From Mesostigma viride (lineage: Eukaryota; Streptophyta; Mesostigmatophyceae; Mesostigmatales; Mesostigmataceae), in the NCBI GenBank assembly GCA_009746045.1, contig RPFO01000078.1, forward strand, positions 2,175,250 through 2,198,526: DNA of 23,277 nucleotides, in the 5' to 3' direction. The translations under genes were made by a program, and so were the position numbers. Below, piece after piece: positions 10,057-19,759 of this stretch. How positions within the stretch are numbered: position 1 is the first letter of the stretch; the number at the start of each line of letters is the position of its first letter. The notes under the pieces are model-generated. The model saw only the letters and a program-made list of their open reading frames with translations, was not told the origin of the DNA and ran no database searches.

Positions 10057-10511
10057 TCATTGAATTGAATTGAATTTAGTGCATAACTCCGTTGGGAGTA
10101 TATGTAGCACATAGCCCTTGAGAGGGGGCATATGGCCTATCATACATCCTAAGCTACTTCCTGCAAGGGTGGGGATGTAAAGGACCCTTGCTCTAGGTGC
10201 ACCAGGGCACGTGCATCCCCATGATCTTCAAGCTATGCCCAGCGAAGGGGGAGCCTGTCATGGGGGGGAAGATCAGCATAGCTATACAGAGAAGCTAGGG
10301 CATGGCGTCTCAGCAGAGAGGTACTCCCTGCATGCATGGGCACAACATAACTAAATAAAGCTAGGCATCATCTGGAGTGTGGCTCATCATAGGCACACAT
10401 GTACATGATTAAATAAAGCGCGTGGCTTAGCTAGGATAGTGCCTCTAGGACTCAGGCGTACATGCACATGGCCACGGTCTATCTATTCTACACTACTACT
10501 GCTGTATTCCC

Positions 10512-11433
10512 CTAAGCTGGGGCGTCTGGAGTCGCTGGGGCCGCGGGGGTCGCCTGCCAGGGCTTGTGGCCGACGTAGATGGCCGCCCCCTTCCAGTACA
10601 CCGGCTGCCCCGCCTTGGTCTGCCGGAGCTGGAGGTAGGTCGGCCATAGCTCCCGTCGCCGTTGTTGCTGCGCCAGGGTCAGGTCGTCATCAAGGGTGAA
10701 GAGAGTCTTCTCGAGCCGCTTGCGGCGTCTGAGAAAAGAACTCTTGTCCGCCGGGGTCTTAAAGGTGAGCAGGAGCGGGGGCGGCCCTGCCTTACCCCGC
10801 GCGCGGGGAAGGCGGTGGGCGGCCAGCTCGATCTCACCAGTAAGGCCAATGCGATCAAGGATTTCTCTCTCAAAAGCACGCGCAAGCTTCTCGGAATTCT
10901 CACCTTCCTCCATCTTGAGATTCTTGACAATGACGTTGAGGCTGCGCTTGGCGAGCTCGGCCTCCTCGCGGAGGTCAAGCGTCTGCCGTTGAAGCTGGGC
11001 TGCGACGGCGGAGGTGGTGGAGGTGGTGTGTTGCTTAAGCATGTCCGCCCAGGTGGTGATGGGAGGAGCATCGCCGGCCAGGCCAGCCGGGGCTGGCTTG
11101 GCGGCAATGTCCTTCACCGCCTGGGCGGTGAGGCCTGCGGTGTTCTGCAGAACCTCGATAGCAATGGCGTTGTCCTTAAGACGCTGGTCGATGTCGCGGA
11201 GCTGGGCGGTGATGGAGTCGGTGGAGGCGGAGGGGGGGGGGGGGTGGAGGCGAGGAGGGCGGCGGTGGCGGTGGGGATGGTGGGGAGCTCAGCAGCCAGC
11301 GTGCCGCCAATTGCCGCCACATCTGCAGCAATGGGCGTCACGTGCTGTGAGAGGGCGTCGTGGAGGTGGCGGAGGAAGGTGGATTCGGTAATGGGGGCGG
11401 GTTGCAGGAGGTCCGCGGCAGAGCGCTTAGTAA
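10512..11433 (-). pseudogene. L1 ORF1-like protein, copy B (3' part of the gene)
   Basis: The C-terminal frame (10512-11117 from its first Met) has the same coiled-coil-like, RNA-binding and C-terminal motifs as copy A and ends TPDAPA. The Pro tract has 13 C (11232-11244 on plus), so the frame break is in the same phase as the 10-C tract of copy A. Upstream the frame reads SAADLLQPAPITESTFLRHL until the 8.3-kb insertion. It continues in frame at 19760 once the insertion and one TAA are removed. Confidence 0.75.
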
Positions 11434-11465
11434 CCCTAGCCTAATATGGATTTGTACTACAGCAC
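11434..11465 (+). repeat. Left terminal inverted repeat of the TAA transposon
   Basis: It begins CCCTAGCCTAATATGG and pairs with 19728-19759 with one mismatch in 32. It is followed by a TAGTACAAA string that is the inverse of its own inner part, so the left end also folds on itself. Confidence 0.88.
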
Positions 11466-11548
11466 TAGTACAAATTGGTTTTTTTTCAACATTGTTATTT
11501 AATGCCTCTCATAGGTCCAAAGCATGGAGGTCAGTGTCCCAACATGTG

Positions 11549-11940
11549 GTGACACCGTGACACCGTGACACCGTGACACCGTGACACCGTGACACCGTGA
11601 CATCACAACACTAGCATTTCACAGTTTGTATGATGTCACATGGTAATGTGACGTTCAGCACTGGTATCATGATGTCCACATGTAAGCTAAAGCGCTGCCC
11701 AACATGACGTGACACCGTGACATCATGACACCGTGACATCGTGACACCGTGACACCGTGACATCACAACACTAGCTAGCATTTCACAGTTTGTATGATGT
11801 CACAAGGTAATGTGATGTACAGCACTGATATCATGATGTCCACATGTAAGCTGAAGCGCTGCCCAACATGACGTGACACCGCACGACATCATGACACCGT
11901 GACATCGTGACACCGTGACATCGTGACACCGTGACATTGA
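11549..11940 (+). repeat. Left subterminal octamer arrays (GTGACACC)n
   Basis: Three blocks (about 11549-11604, 11710-11765 and 11870-11937) consist of the octamer GTGACACC and variants with CATC. The spacers repeat with a period of about 160 bp (CATCACAACACTAGC ... GCGCTGCCCAACATGAC). The orientation is opposite to the right-hand arrays, as expected for transposase-binding sites at the two ends. Confidence 0.85.
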
Positions 11941-12358
11941 ATCTTGCTATGTATGGAGATATCGTTTTTCACTTCTCTAACTTGAGTAATGCAAGCACAA
12001 GGCAACATAATTAGTTTTGAACCCCTGAAAAGAAAGAACCTTACATGCCCTACGTCTCAAAACACTGTTGCATCATGCATGACACCAGGACACGGTGACA
12101 AAGTGGCATGGCACAAGATACAACTGCATTTGACACCAAATATTGATAAGGCTAAACAACTAGCCTTCATTCCTAAATAGCCATGCATGCATCACATTCT
12201 TTACTGAAATATGACATGGATCTACTAAGTCAACCATGCAGTCACATGTGAGTCTCAAACCATTAAAACAGGTATGCGCATATGTGTATTCCATCTGGGT
12301 TTGATGCCCAGGCGCATACCATTAATTAGACAACTAGTCCAAAACAATGCATGTCTCA
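11941..12358. other. AT-rich spacer inside the TAA transposon
   Basis: No convincing gene. GGTATGCGCATATG (12271) and GGCGCATACC (12311) form a small inverted pair. The stretch may be the 3' flank of the minus-strand gene that starts at 13072. Confidence 0.4.
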
Positions 12359-13072
12359 CTTAATAGTCATCATAATACACATCTTGTTCCAGATTGTTAT
12401 TTGGTATTTCACCAGACGCCTCCGAGGCACTGCGTCCGATGATGCCTGGTGCAAAACAATAGCATTTATAGCACGCAAAACAAGAAAGCAAAACAAGAAA
12501 GTTACGTATTTTCTCCGACACCAAGCGTCATCGTACCCTCCATGCAGCAGCCTCGTGCAAGCTGAATTGCATAGAAGCTGCAACTACGATTCTATTCATG
12601 AAAGCATACAGGCAGGCAGTCGACATCCCAAGCAGGATAACCCCCCTAAACAACAACCCCTCGCGGGGGGCGCGTGAAAACGGCAAAGGCAAAGCGGAGC
12701 CCGCCGCCTTTGGGCGGGCGGAGCGGAGCCTTTGCCGTTTTCACGCGCCCCCCGCGAGGGGAAATTCTTTTTGGAAAATGGGGCAAACCATGGGGGTTTT
12801 CTTACGGAATTTACCTGCGATCTTCCTTGCGATGCAGTTTTGCCTGGTCGCTCGCGCTCCCCGTCCGAACCGCCATCAGAGGCTGCATTAATTCTATTAA
12901 GCTCATTCAGCGCGCCCCGGACGTACACGGTTGATTTCTTATCTATTGGTTGTTCATCTGCCTTCCCGTCTACAGCAGCGCCATCATCGGCTGTCTCGGC
13001 ATGCTCTGCACGTTCATCCGAGCCATACTGTTCATGGATTTCTGCCGGCGGCTGCTGTTCGCCGCTAGCCAT
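12359..13072 (-). CDS. Unknown acidic protein of the TAA transposon (spliced, partial model)
   Basis: I do not recognise this gene. Exon 1 is well supported: ATG at 13072, 86 codons, ending SQGRSQ at a consensus CAG|GTAAAT donor (12815/12814). It is hydrophilic and rich in Glu, Asp, Ala and Gly (SDERAEHAETADDG), with a more basic part near residues 70-86. A possible continuation is a 25-nt exon near 12532-12556 and a last exon from an acceptor near 12449, reading IIGRSASEASGEIPNNNLEQ and ending YYDDY-stop near 12362; this part is speculative. The gene is divergent from the transposase-like gene at 17143. Their original spacer was about 550 bp before the MULE landed. A two-gene divergent layout recalls transposons that encode an accessory DNA-binding protein. 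Confidence 0.5.
12657..12761. repeat. GC-rich 105-bp palindromic hairpin
   Basis: Two perfect 34-bp arms (12657-12690 and 12728-12761, starting CCCCTCGCGGGGGGCGCG) flank a 37-nt centre that has its own GCCCGCC/GGCGGGC stem. The GC content contrasts sharply with the AT-rich surroundings. It lies in the inferred first intron of the minus-strand gene. It could be a small foldback mobile element. It also resembles in style the GC-rich palindromes known from some volvocalean organelle genomes. Confidence 0.85.
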
Positions 13073-13588
13073 CGCAGCTATATCCTATCAAACTCCGCTG
13101 TCCTAAAAACACGAACAAACACGAGGGCACGCAAATTATCTACGTCGTGCGTCCAGAAGTACTTGTCGAGCTTAATCTGTATATTATTTTGCGTTCAAGT
13201 TCTCCGGACCTCGTGACATCGGGTGCATGCCTTCGTTCCCGAGGTCGATGTCCCGAGGTCCCGAGAACTTGCGGCCCAAATTTAGGTGGTGTCCCGAGGT
13301 CCCGACACCTGATTGGCCCGTTGAGATTCGCTCAGAATCAAGAGCAATCAATGCGGACCACGAGTAGCTCGGACCTCGTGACACCACCTCGGGCCAGGCG
13401 GGTGCACTTGCACGCCGATATATCGACAACGATGGAAGATTGCATCGGTAAAATGTATTAGCCGGGTAATAACAACTCGGGCAGACCGGGCTGCAGTTGG
13501 AGCCCGTTTTGCCATGTTTAGATTCCATCCCACTGGCGTGGGGACCTACGTTTGCCATCTGCACACGTAGAAAAGGGGGCGGAAGTGT
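13073..13588. promoter_or_regulatory. Divergent promoter region of the TAA transposon, with inverted motif repeats
   Basis: This lies between the start of the minus-strand gene and the MULE insertion. AGGTGGTGTCCCGAGGTCC (13284-13302) is inverted, with one mismatch, at 13371-13389. GGACCTCGTGACATC (13206-13220) repeats the latter directly. TCCCGAGGTC-type strings occur three more times. The embedded GTGACACC octamer is the one used in the subterminal arrays, which suggests the same protein may bind here. Confidence 0.5.
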
Positions 13589-13597
13589 TATTTAATT

Positions 13598-13719
13598 GGG
13601 CTTTTGACAGATCTGTAAAGTTAGGGCCCGAAAAATACAGATGGCTAGGCGTATATGCAGATCTGTTTTTTTATTACAGATCTGTACGTAAACTCCGACG
13701 TAATGCCTTTACGTCTTCG
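13598..13719 (+). repeat. Left terminal inverted repeat of the MULE-like element
   Basis: It contains three copies of the palindrome CAGATCTG and a GGGCCC. It pairs with the right end after removal of the SINE and its duplicated target. Confidence 0.88.
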
Positions 13720-14750
13720 GGGGTCGAGGTGCAGGCCGTGTTCACTTGTTCAGTACCTGGAAGCAAAATTCAGCCATGGCTACTGTACGAAAGCTAGAGG
13801 AATGTCAGCCGTATGACCTGCACACGAGGGTAATTAAGGCCCTTTCCACATTCGTCAGTTAAGAAATCAAGCCGAAGTTAATCCTGCATCTGAGCGAGCA
13901 GAATAATTGCAAACACAACAGCAATTGTGCGACAGACCAAACAATATTGCCGCGTGCACTAGGCTCTGTATTCTGGTCACACCCATGTGCATTTGCTGCA
14001 TTGGATTAGGCGCCATTACGAACTGAGTCGAGGGAAAACGCGAGGAGCGCCATCTAAGCAGTTGCTTGTCATGTCTATACGCCCGGGCATCTTATTATCT
14101 GTCTACCATGCACGCATTTTCCTTGGACGAATCAAACAGCTTTTGACATTTTAATGGCGACATTGAAGTCCGGCCACGACAATATAGCGCTGCTCAGAGC
14201 TTCGTTGCCGAGAAAGGTTTAAGATGTGCTTTGTCCGGGCCGATAATGTAACTCTGCATAGACCCCGGTAGCTTTCAGCATGCGCATATTGCTTGAGGTA
14301 AGCGAGCCACGACGCCTGCAGGTGCTCCTGCCGAGGTGGAGACCTCCGAGAGCACGTGGATTAGGCTCATGCGTCAAAGCAGCATCGACCTTCATTCTCC
14401 TGGTGTGGTAACATATCTGAATGTTGATGGCCTGTGCATTTTCTGTCAATTGAGCAGCGATTGAAACCATGAGCCATGCAAGTGTAAGGTGCAGAATTCA
14501 GTTGATGAACCCAAGCCGGTAATGTGCAGAATTGATGAACCCAAGTTATATGTGCAGATGTTTCGTCCCACTGGCTGTGTGCTAGTGCATGAACCGTCTA
14601 GGCCCTTGGCGTGTACTCACTTGCTGCAACCGTGCCCACAGCTGCTTGTCAATACCTGCGGCAGGCACAATGACTTTTGCCGCGAGGTGAAACATTGAAC
14701 TCCCCCACACCTTGCATTTTTCACTCTTTGTTTTCCCTATCCATCCTACC
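13720..14750. other. MULE interior, left part
   Basis: No gene is recognised. A short direct repeat, GTGCAGAATT...GATGAACCCAAG, occurs at 14490-14515 and 14524-14545. Reading frames are short and without family features. Confidence 0.5.
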
Positions 14751-15335
14751 CCCCAGCACACACACATGCACACACACACACGCCCACATACTGCACATGC
14801 ACACAAATGTTCACACACACACGCCCACATACTACACATGCACACAAATGTTCACACACACATGCACACACGCACACACATACACACATGCACACATGCA
14901 CACATGCACACATGCACGCATGCACACATGCACACACGCACACACGCATACACGCACACACGCACACACGCACACACGCACACACGCACACACGCACACA
15001 CGCACACACGCACACACGCACACACGCACACACGCACAACGCACACGCGCACACACGCACACACGCAAACACACATGCACACATGCACACACGCACACAC
15101 GCACACACGCACACACGCACACACGCACACACGCACACACGCACACACGCACACACGCACACACGCACACATGCACACATGCACACATGCACACACCCAC
15201 GTGCGCACATGCACGCTAACACATGCGCGCACACTAACACACACATCGTCGTCAGAACACACATGCACACAAATGTGCACACACCCACGAGCACACGTGC
15301 ACATGCATACAATCCCACACAAACACAGGCAGACT
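14751..15335 (+). repeat. CA-rich microsatellite with an 8-bp register
   Basis: About 580 bp consist of CACACACG, CACATG and related units. The octamer CACACACG is almost uninterrupted at about 14934-15060 and 15085-15170. Long frames of His-Thr-Arg or Cys-Val-Ala on either strand are products of the repeat and not genes. Alternating purine-pyrimidine tracts of this kind favour Z-DNA. Confidence 0.9.
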
Positions 15336-16715
15336 TGCACACATGCGCCACATACATTAATCCATCACCAATAAACTGGTTGCTTGGACCCAACGACCTT
15401 CTTACTCGCCTGTCCACCCAACGTTCTGCCCATCCTCCCGCCTGCCCGCCTGCATGTCTGCCACCCGCCTACTGCCCACCCATCTGTCAGCCTGCCTGCC
15501 TGCTTGTGTGCATGCCTGCGGGCCTGCATGTGCACCTGCGCCCATGCACCTGTTATGCCCCCATGGCACGTATATGCAGCCTAGCTAGTTGAGTGTCTCT
15601 TTGCACGCGCACATGGGTGGCTACATGGGCATTTGCCTGTGTCTTGGGCTGGGGGGTTGGGCTGATTAGTTCAAGAGTGGGCGGGAAGACGGTGGTATCA
15701 TTGGGTGGGTAGGGACGGAGTGGATGGATGATTGGGGGGGCTGGATGCGGGTGGGACTCAAGTTCGTGTAAAGTCCAAAGTTGCCTGTAGCATCAGCAAA
15801 AATAAGCGAGAAAGCAGCCTAAATTCAAGGAGCCTACTTGTTGTAACATGTGCCAAACTGCAATTAATGGTTGCAGGCTCACAAGCTGCCAGCTTCATAA
15901 CGCAAATGGAATGAATTGCATGGTTACAGGACAAGCGTGTGGTTGGAAATCTTACAATGCCTGGCAACGTCTCTTTCATGTGCCCACTGAGAACCGCTGT
16001 TCAACACAGGAAGGCTTTGGCAAGCAACGAGCTTCGGCCAGGGCCTTCATTGCAAGGAAGCGTGTGTGAAGCAATAACGTCAGGATTTACAAGCAGAAAC
16101 TATACCTAACTTTGCGACCTTCATGCAGTATGTCATGTGCATGGCTATGTAGTATGTGCCAACAATCACAACGAAAAAGTGCGAAATTGCAAACATTGCC
16201 ATGGAAGGGCAGGAGCCACGCACGCAGCAAATTAAAACGGTTCGTGAACCAATCTGTCGGGCATAACTTAGGCAGCAAAGTCTGGCCAGCAATAATGCAG
16301 TGCGATGCGAGAAAAACTCGGTAACTATGGGCAGGCAGGCGCAGCTCGTCCTCAGCAGTGCTATCTAACGTGACGGCGCCTTATTTCCGCGTGCACGGTG
16401 CCGAACATGGCACTGGCCTGATTCCAGTTGCAGCAACGCCAGATGCCTTCCCGTCATAGAGCAGAGGCTTCACGTACGTCGACGTCGTTGCCTACCAATC
16501 GTAATGCTTCACGTGATAATGCACTCGCGTCCGAACAAAATGTCGAGAAAGCAAACAATCTACACGCGATAAACTTGGGCTGCTAGCTTTTCAGGACTGG
16601 TTTTACCATGCCTTAAAATTCCATTAGCTTACTTGTAAAACCATGGCTGACTAATTTTGGCTAATTTTCAGGTATTTGTGCCGCACCGCCCGCATGCATG
16701 GCCTGGGACGAGTCT
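15336..16715. other. MULE interior, right part
   Basis: A CCTGCCTG-type low-complexity patch spans about 15430-15550, followed by a G/T-rich patch to 15760. The rest is AT-balanced sequence with no recognised gene or RNA. Confidence 0.5.
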
Positions 16716-16783
16716 CGAAGACGTAAGGGCATTACGTCGGAGTTTACGTACAGATCTGGAATAAAAAAACAGATCTGCATATA

Positions 16784-17037
16784 CTCTGATCAGACACTCC
16801 GCAAAGGTGAAAACCTTTGCGTTCAGTGCCAGGCCGCGGAAAACGCGGAAAACGCGATCTGCAAATGAATCCGACCGGAATCGAACTGGGGACCTCTCGC
16901 ACCAATTTTGCTGACTATAGGACGGACGTCTCCGGTTACCATGGCATCGCCAACTTACACCTACAGTCATCCGCAAAAGTTCTCCTGTCCGGGGAGTGAT
17001 GCAAGCCTTTCGGATTTGGTACTAGATAAATCACTCG
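16784..17037 (-). mobile_element. tRNA-derived SINE, copy 2, inside the right end of the MULE
   Basis: It is flanked by a perfect 13-bp duplication, AGATCTGCATATA (16771-16783 and 17038-17050), present once in the left MULE end. The 254 bp match 6476-6731 in reverse. The B-box is a good AGTTCGATTCC here (minus strand, near 16876-16886), with acceptor-like arms TCCGTCC and GGTCGGA and the tRNA-Pro-like GTGCGAGAGGTCC. The anticodon arm is shortened (about 57 nt from arm to arm), so this is not a functional tRNA gene. Confidence 0.82.
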
Positions 17038-17142
17038 AGATCTGCATATACGCCTAGCCATCTGTATTTTTCGGGCCCTAACTTTTCAGATCTGTCAAAA
17101 GCTCTATTTAATTTGCACGGGTGCCCAGTGGACATCATAGCC

Positions 17143-18234
17143 ATGGCGAGGTCCACAGTTTTCATGGACCCCGGCCCAGGGGCGCTGGGTTGGCAGATTT
17201 TGGCAGCGTTTGTCTTGCTGCTAATCCTGGGATACGTCGTTTTAACCACCATGGCGAGGCGGGGCGTCCGGTTGTCTGCTGCTGCCGTGTTAGAGAAATG
17301 CACCTCGGATGCGTCCCTGAATGCGGCACTTAGCAGGGACTGGGATTGTGATTGTGGTCGGCATTGTTTGAGAAGCGTGCATAGGGAGGAAGTACGTGCA
17401 ATGAGAACTGACTTGTGGAGAAAGACGCAGGCGGATAGGAAAGACTTTATCAGAACCCAACTTAGAATGGGCGGTCAGAGAGAAGAAGAAATTCCGGGAA
17501 GCTTCCGTCACAAACGCAGTCGAGACGAGGATTTTCTTTTCGCAGTGGAGGGCTACGTTGTTTACCCGGCTACCAAGCATAATCCAGAGTCGACAGCCCC
17601 CTTTCGGCATCGCATGTGTGAAGCTGCTTTCCGCCGTGCTTTGTATATCAACCCCAATATTTGGCAGACGGCTGTAAAGGAGGCAACCCGCCCCGCCCCT
17701 TCACCTGGCACTCGTCGGGATGTGGAATCCGGCTTGGGTAGCACTGCTGGACGGCGTGTTCGAGGATCCCGTTCAATATCTGCCAGGATTGGGGAGGCCA
17801 AAGCGCTTTGTGAGCTATGGATTCGGCGTTGGTTACGCCCAGCAGTTGAGAAAGATCCTCGAGATGGCCGCAGCATTCTTGAGCAACCCTGCAAGAAGAC
17901 TTTGTACTCGGAGTATGTTAGGGAGAGACAAGATTACAATGCACCTGTGGTTAGTATTTCGCTTTTCAGGACAATCTTCAAAGCAGTGGCGACAATCATG
18001 GAAGTCCATGTTGAGCGTTTTCGCACAAAGGTTATGGGTGAATGTTCCCGCTGTCGAAAGCTGAAGGATGCCATTTTGTTTTACCGGACCACTGACCGGG
18101 CCAGGTGGGAGGCCAGTAAGGAGAAGTTAGCTGATCACACTGATTTCTTTAATGGGGAGCGGATGGCTTATCTGCAGCGAAGGTTCGAAGGCGCCAAGCA
18201 TATTTTTGTTTCCATAGTCATGGGTGGGTCGTAG
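17143..18234 (+). CDS. Putative transposase N-terminal part with Zn-binding Cys motifs and a membrane-like N-terminus
   Basis: This reads 363 codons from ATG at 17143 (context ATAGCCATGG). Residues 17-37 are strongly hydrophobic (LAAFVLLLILGYVVL), odd for a nuclear protein. Then come a CDCGRHCLRSVHREEVRAMR motif (Cys 69, 71, 75), FLFAVEGYVVYPA, a basic linker, LFRTIFKAV, VERFRTK, GECSRCRKL (CxxC), and near the end H..FFNGERMAYLQRRFEGA. From memory this order resembles large unclassified transposase-like proteins of algae and protists, in which an Asp-containing core should follow; here a stop comes at VSIVMGGS. The gene therefore looks internally deleted. The MULE landed 30 bp upstream of the ATG and probably removed its promoter. 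The family assignment is an inference. Confidence 0.6.
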   Translation: MARSTVFMDPGPGALGWQILAAFVLLLILGYVVLTTMARRGVRLSAAAVLEKCTSDASLNAALSRDWDCDCGRHCLRSVHREEVRAMRTDLWRKTQADRKDFIRTQLRMGGQREEEIPGSFRHKRSRDEDFLFAVEGYVVYPATKHNPESTAPFRHRMCEAAFRRALYINPNIWQTAVKEATRPAPSPGTRRDVESGLGSTAGRRVRGSRSISARIGEAKALCELWIRRWLRPAVEKDPRDGRSILEQPCKKTLYSEYVRERQDYNAPVVSISLFRTIFKAVATIMEVHVERFRTKVMGECSRCRKLKDAILFYRTTDRARWEASKEKLADHTDFFNGERMAYLQRRFEGAKHIFVSIVMGGS

Positions 18235-18236
18235 GA

Positions 18237-18479
18237 GTGGATGAGAGTGATGGGAAGGTGAAGATTGAGACAATGTGGTCTGACGGCAAGGGGGCTTCAT
18301 ACACCTCCTTGGAGGAAGTATTGAGTTTCATATGCGGGTGCCCGCATGCGGCTCGTGCCTTTGGCCGTGCAAAGTTTTTTCAGGATGACACCGCAGGCGG
18401 TGTCGGGACGGAGCGGGATGTGCCGCCCGATGCTTCTACTAGTGAGAGTAGTGATGATGAAAGTGATGAGTATGAGTGA
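18237..18479 (+). pseudogene. Probable C-terminal remnant of the same transposase-like gene
   Basis: It begins 2 nt after the preceding stop in another frame, without an in-frame ATG near its start, and runs 80 codons. KVKIETMWSDG, TSLEEVLSF and a Ser/Asp/Glu-rich end (SESSDDESDEYE) look like a protein C-terminus. It is best read as the distal end left after loss of the catalytic middle. A separate small acidic protein is possible but less likely. Confidence 0.4.
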
Positions 18480-18910
18480 GGGGGCGTGGGACTGATATTA
18501 AGTTAGACAATTATATCTGTCCATGTGACAGTGTGCAAGGGTGCATAACAATCAGTGCATGGCTGGTTATCGCGAGGTCATGTTTTGCCTGGCATGGTCC
18601 CTCTACTGATGACTCTATGTCATAAATGTCCCTCACTATAACGACTCAATGAGAATGTGTTATAATTTTTCATTTTAAGTTAGACATGTATGATGTCAAT
18701 GAGGCACCCATGAATATACTTAGTTGTCTCTTTTATACAGTCACATGATGTGTTCCCACGTACCATGCTGAAATAAATTATGTGCATGCTTAAATATTGT
18801 CAAGGCAAGCAGCCATTAATAAACGCTTAGCTGCAATTTGTGAATGCTTACATGTGTATAGTTAGACAACTACAATGTCAATACAATTCTGCAAAGATGT
18901 GTCTTTACAT
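18480..18910. other. 3' flank of the transposase-like gene
   Basis: AT-rich sequence without a gene. AGTTAGACA strings recur at about 18501, 18678 and 18859. It leads into the right subterminal arrays. Confidence 0.45.
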
Positions 18911-19637
18911 GCAATATGAGGCGCCATGGTGGTGTCACGGTGTCACGGTGTCACGGTGTCACGGTGTCACGGTGTCACGGTGTCACGGAGTCACGGTGTC
19001 CAGGTCATCTAGGGCAACCTTGTCATTATCAAATAGACATATAATCCCCATTACTTAATCACTAAATGTGCAAAGATGTGTGTTTACATGCAATATGAGG
19101 CGCCATGGTGGTGTCACGGTGTCACGGTGTCACGGTGTCACGGTGTCACGGTGTCACGTTGTCCAGGTCATCTAGGGCAACCTTGTCATCATCAAATAGA
19201 CATATAATCCCCATTACTTAATCACTAAATGTGCAAAGATGTGTGTTTACATGCAATATGAGGCGCCATGGTGGTGTCACGGTGTCACGGTGTCACGGTG
19301 TCACGGTGTCACGGAGTCACGGTGTCCAGGTCATCTAGGGCAACCTTGTCATTATCAAATAGACATATAATCCCAATTACTTAATCACTAAATGTGCAAA
19401 GATGTGTGTTTACATGCAATATGAGGCGCCATGGTGGTGTCACGGTGTCACGGTGTCACGGTGTCACGGTGTCACGGTGTCACGTTGTCCAGGTCATCTA
19501 GGGCAACCTTGTCATCATCAAATAGACATATAATCCCCATTACTTAATCACTAAATGTGCAAAGATGTGTGTTTACATGCAATATGAGGCGCCATGGTGG
19601 TGTCACGGTGTCACGGTGTCACGGTGTCACGGTGTCA
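18911..19637 (+). repeat. Right subterminal octamer arrays (GGTGTCAC)n in about 163-bp units
   Basis: Five copies of a unit begin GCAATATGAGGCGCCATGG at 18911, 19090, 19253, 19416 and 19580 (periods 179, 163, 163 and 164). Each carries four to eight tandem GGTGTCAC octamers, then a spacer (CCAGGTCATCTAGGGC ... ACTTAATCACTAAATG). The 16-bp excess of the first unit equals two octamers. The octamer is the reverse complement of the left-hand one. Confidence 0.9.
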
Positions 19638-19727
19638 CAGGTCCTATGAACTTCCCCTTCCTCAAAGACTTTAGTTGAGATGTTAGATGCATAGAAATGC
19701 AACTTTGAAAAATGAAGTACAAATGGC

Positions 19728-19759
19728 GTGCTCTAGTACAAATCCATATTAGGCTAGGG
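19728..19759 (+). repeat. Right terminal inverted repeat of the TAA transposon
   Basis: The outermost 26 bp pair perfectly with 11434-11459, and after one mismatch five further bases pair. It is followed by the TAA target duplication at 19760-19762. Confidence 0.88.

Larger units (their letters stand above)
13598..17104. mobile_element. MULE-like transposon, non-autonomous (3.5 kb)
   Basis: It has long inverted ends of 122 bp with about four mismatches (13598-13719 and 16716-17104, the latter interrupted by a SINE), starting GRGCTTTTGACAGATCTG. It is flanked by the 9-bp duplication TATTTAATT (13589-13597 and 17105-17113). Long inverted repeats with a 9-bp duplication are the hallmark of Mutator-like elements. 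No MuDR-type transposase is visible inside. The interior is a CA-rich microsatellite plus unrecognised sequence. Confidence 0.88.
11434..19759. mobile_element. 8.3-kb DNA transposon with TAA duplication
   Basis: Terminal inverted repeats of 32 bp with one mismatch are at 11434-11465 and 19728-19759, starting CCCTAGCCTAATATGG. TAA flanks both ends (11431-11433, 19760-19762). Removing the element and one TAA gives a 35-nt junction equal in length to the paralogous site in copy A and restores the ORF1 frame. The subterminal zones carry the same octamer in opposite orientation. The interior holds two divergent gene candidates. A 3-bp TWA duplication is typical of PIF/Harbinger, but the encoded protein does not look like a Harbinger transposase, so I leave the superfamily open. 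Without the nested MULE it is about 4.8 kb. Confidence 0.88.

Noticed and set aside
12598-13106. Plus-strand frames across 12598-13106
   Set aside because: They run through the GC-rich palindrome and antisense to the better-supported exon that starts at 13072.
14677-15592. Long plus and minus frames of His-Thr-Arg or Cys-Val-Ala repeats
   Set aside because: They are translations of a CA-rich microsatellite, open in several frames and on both strands.
18911-19640. CRISPR-like array
   Set aside because: The spacers are near-identical between units and the octamers are tandem. This is a subterminal satellite of a eukaryotic transposon.
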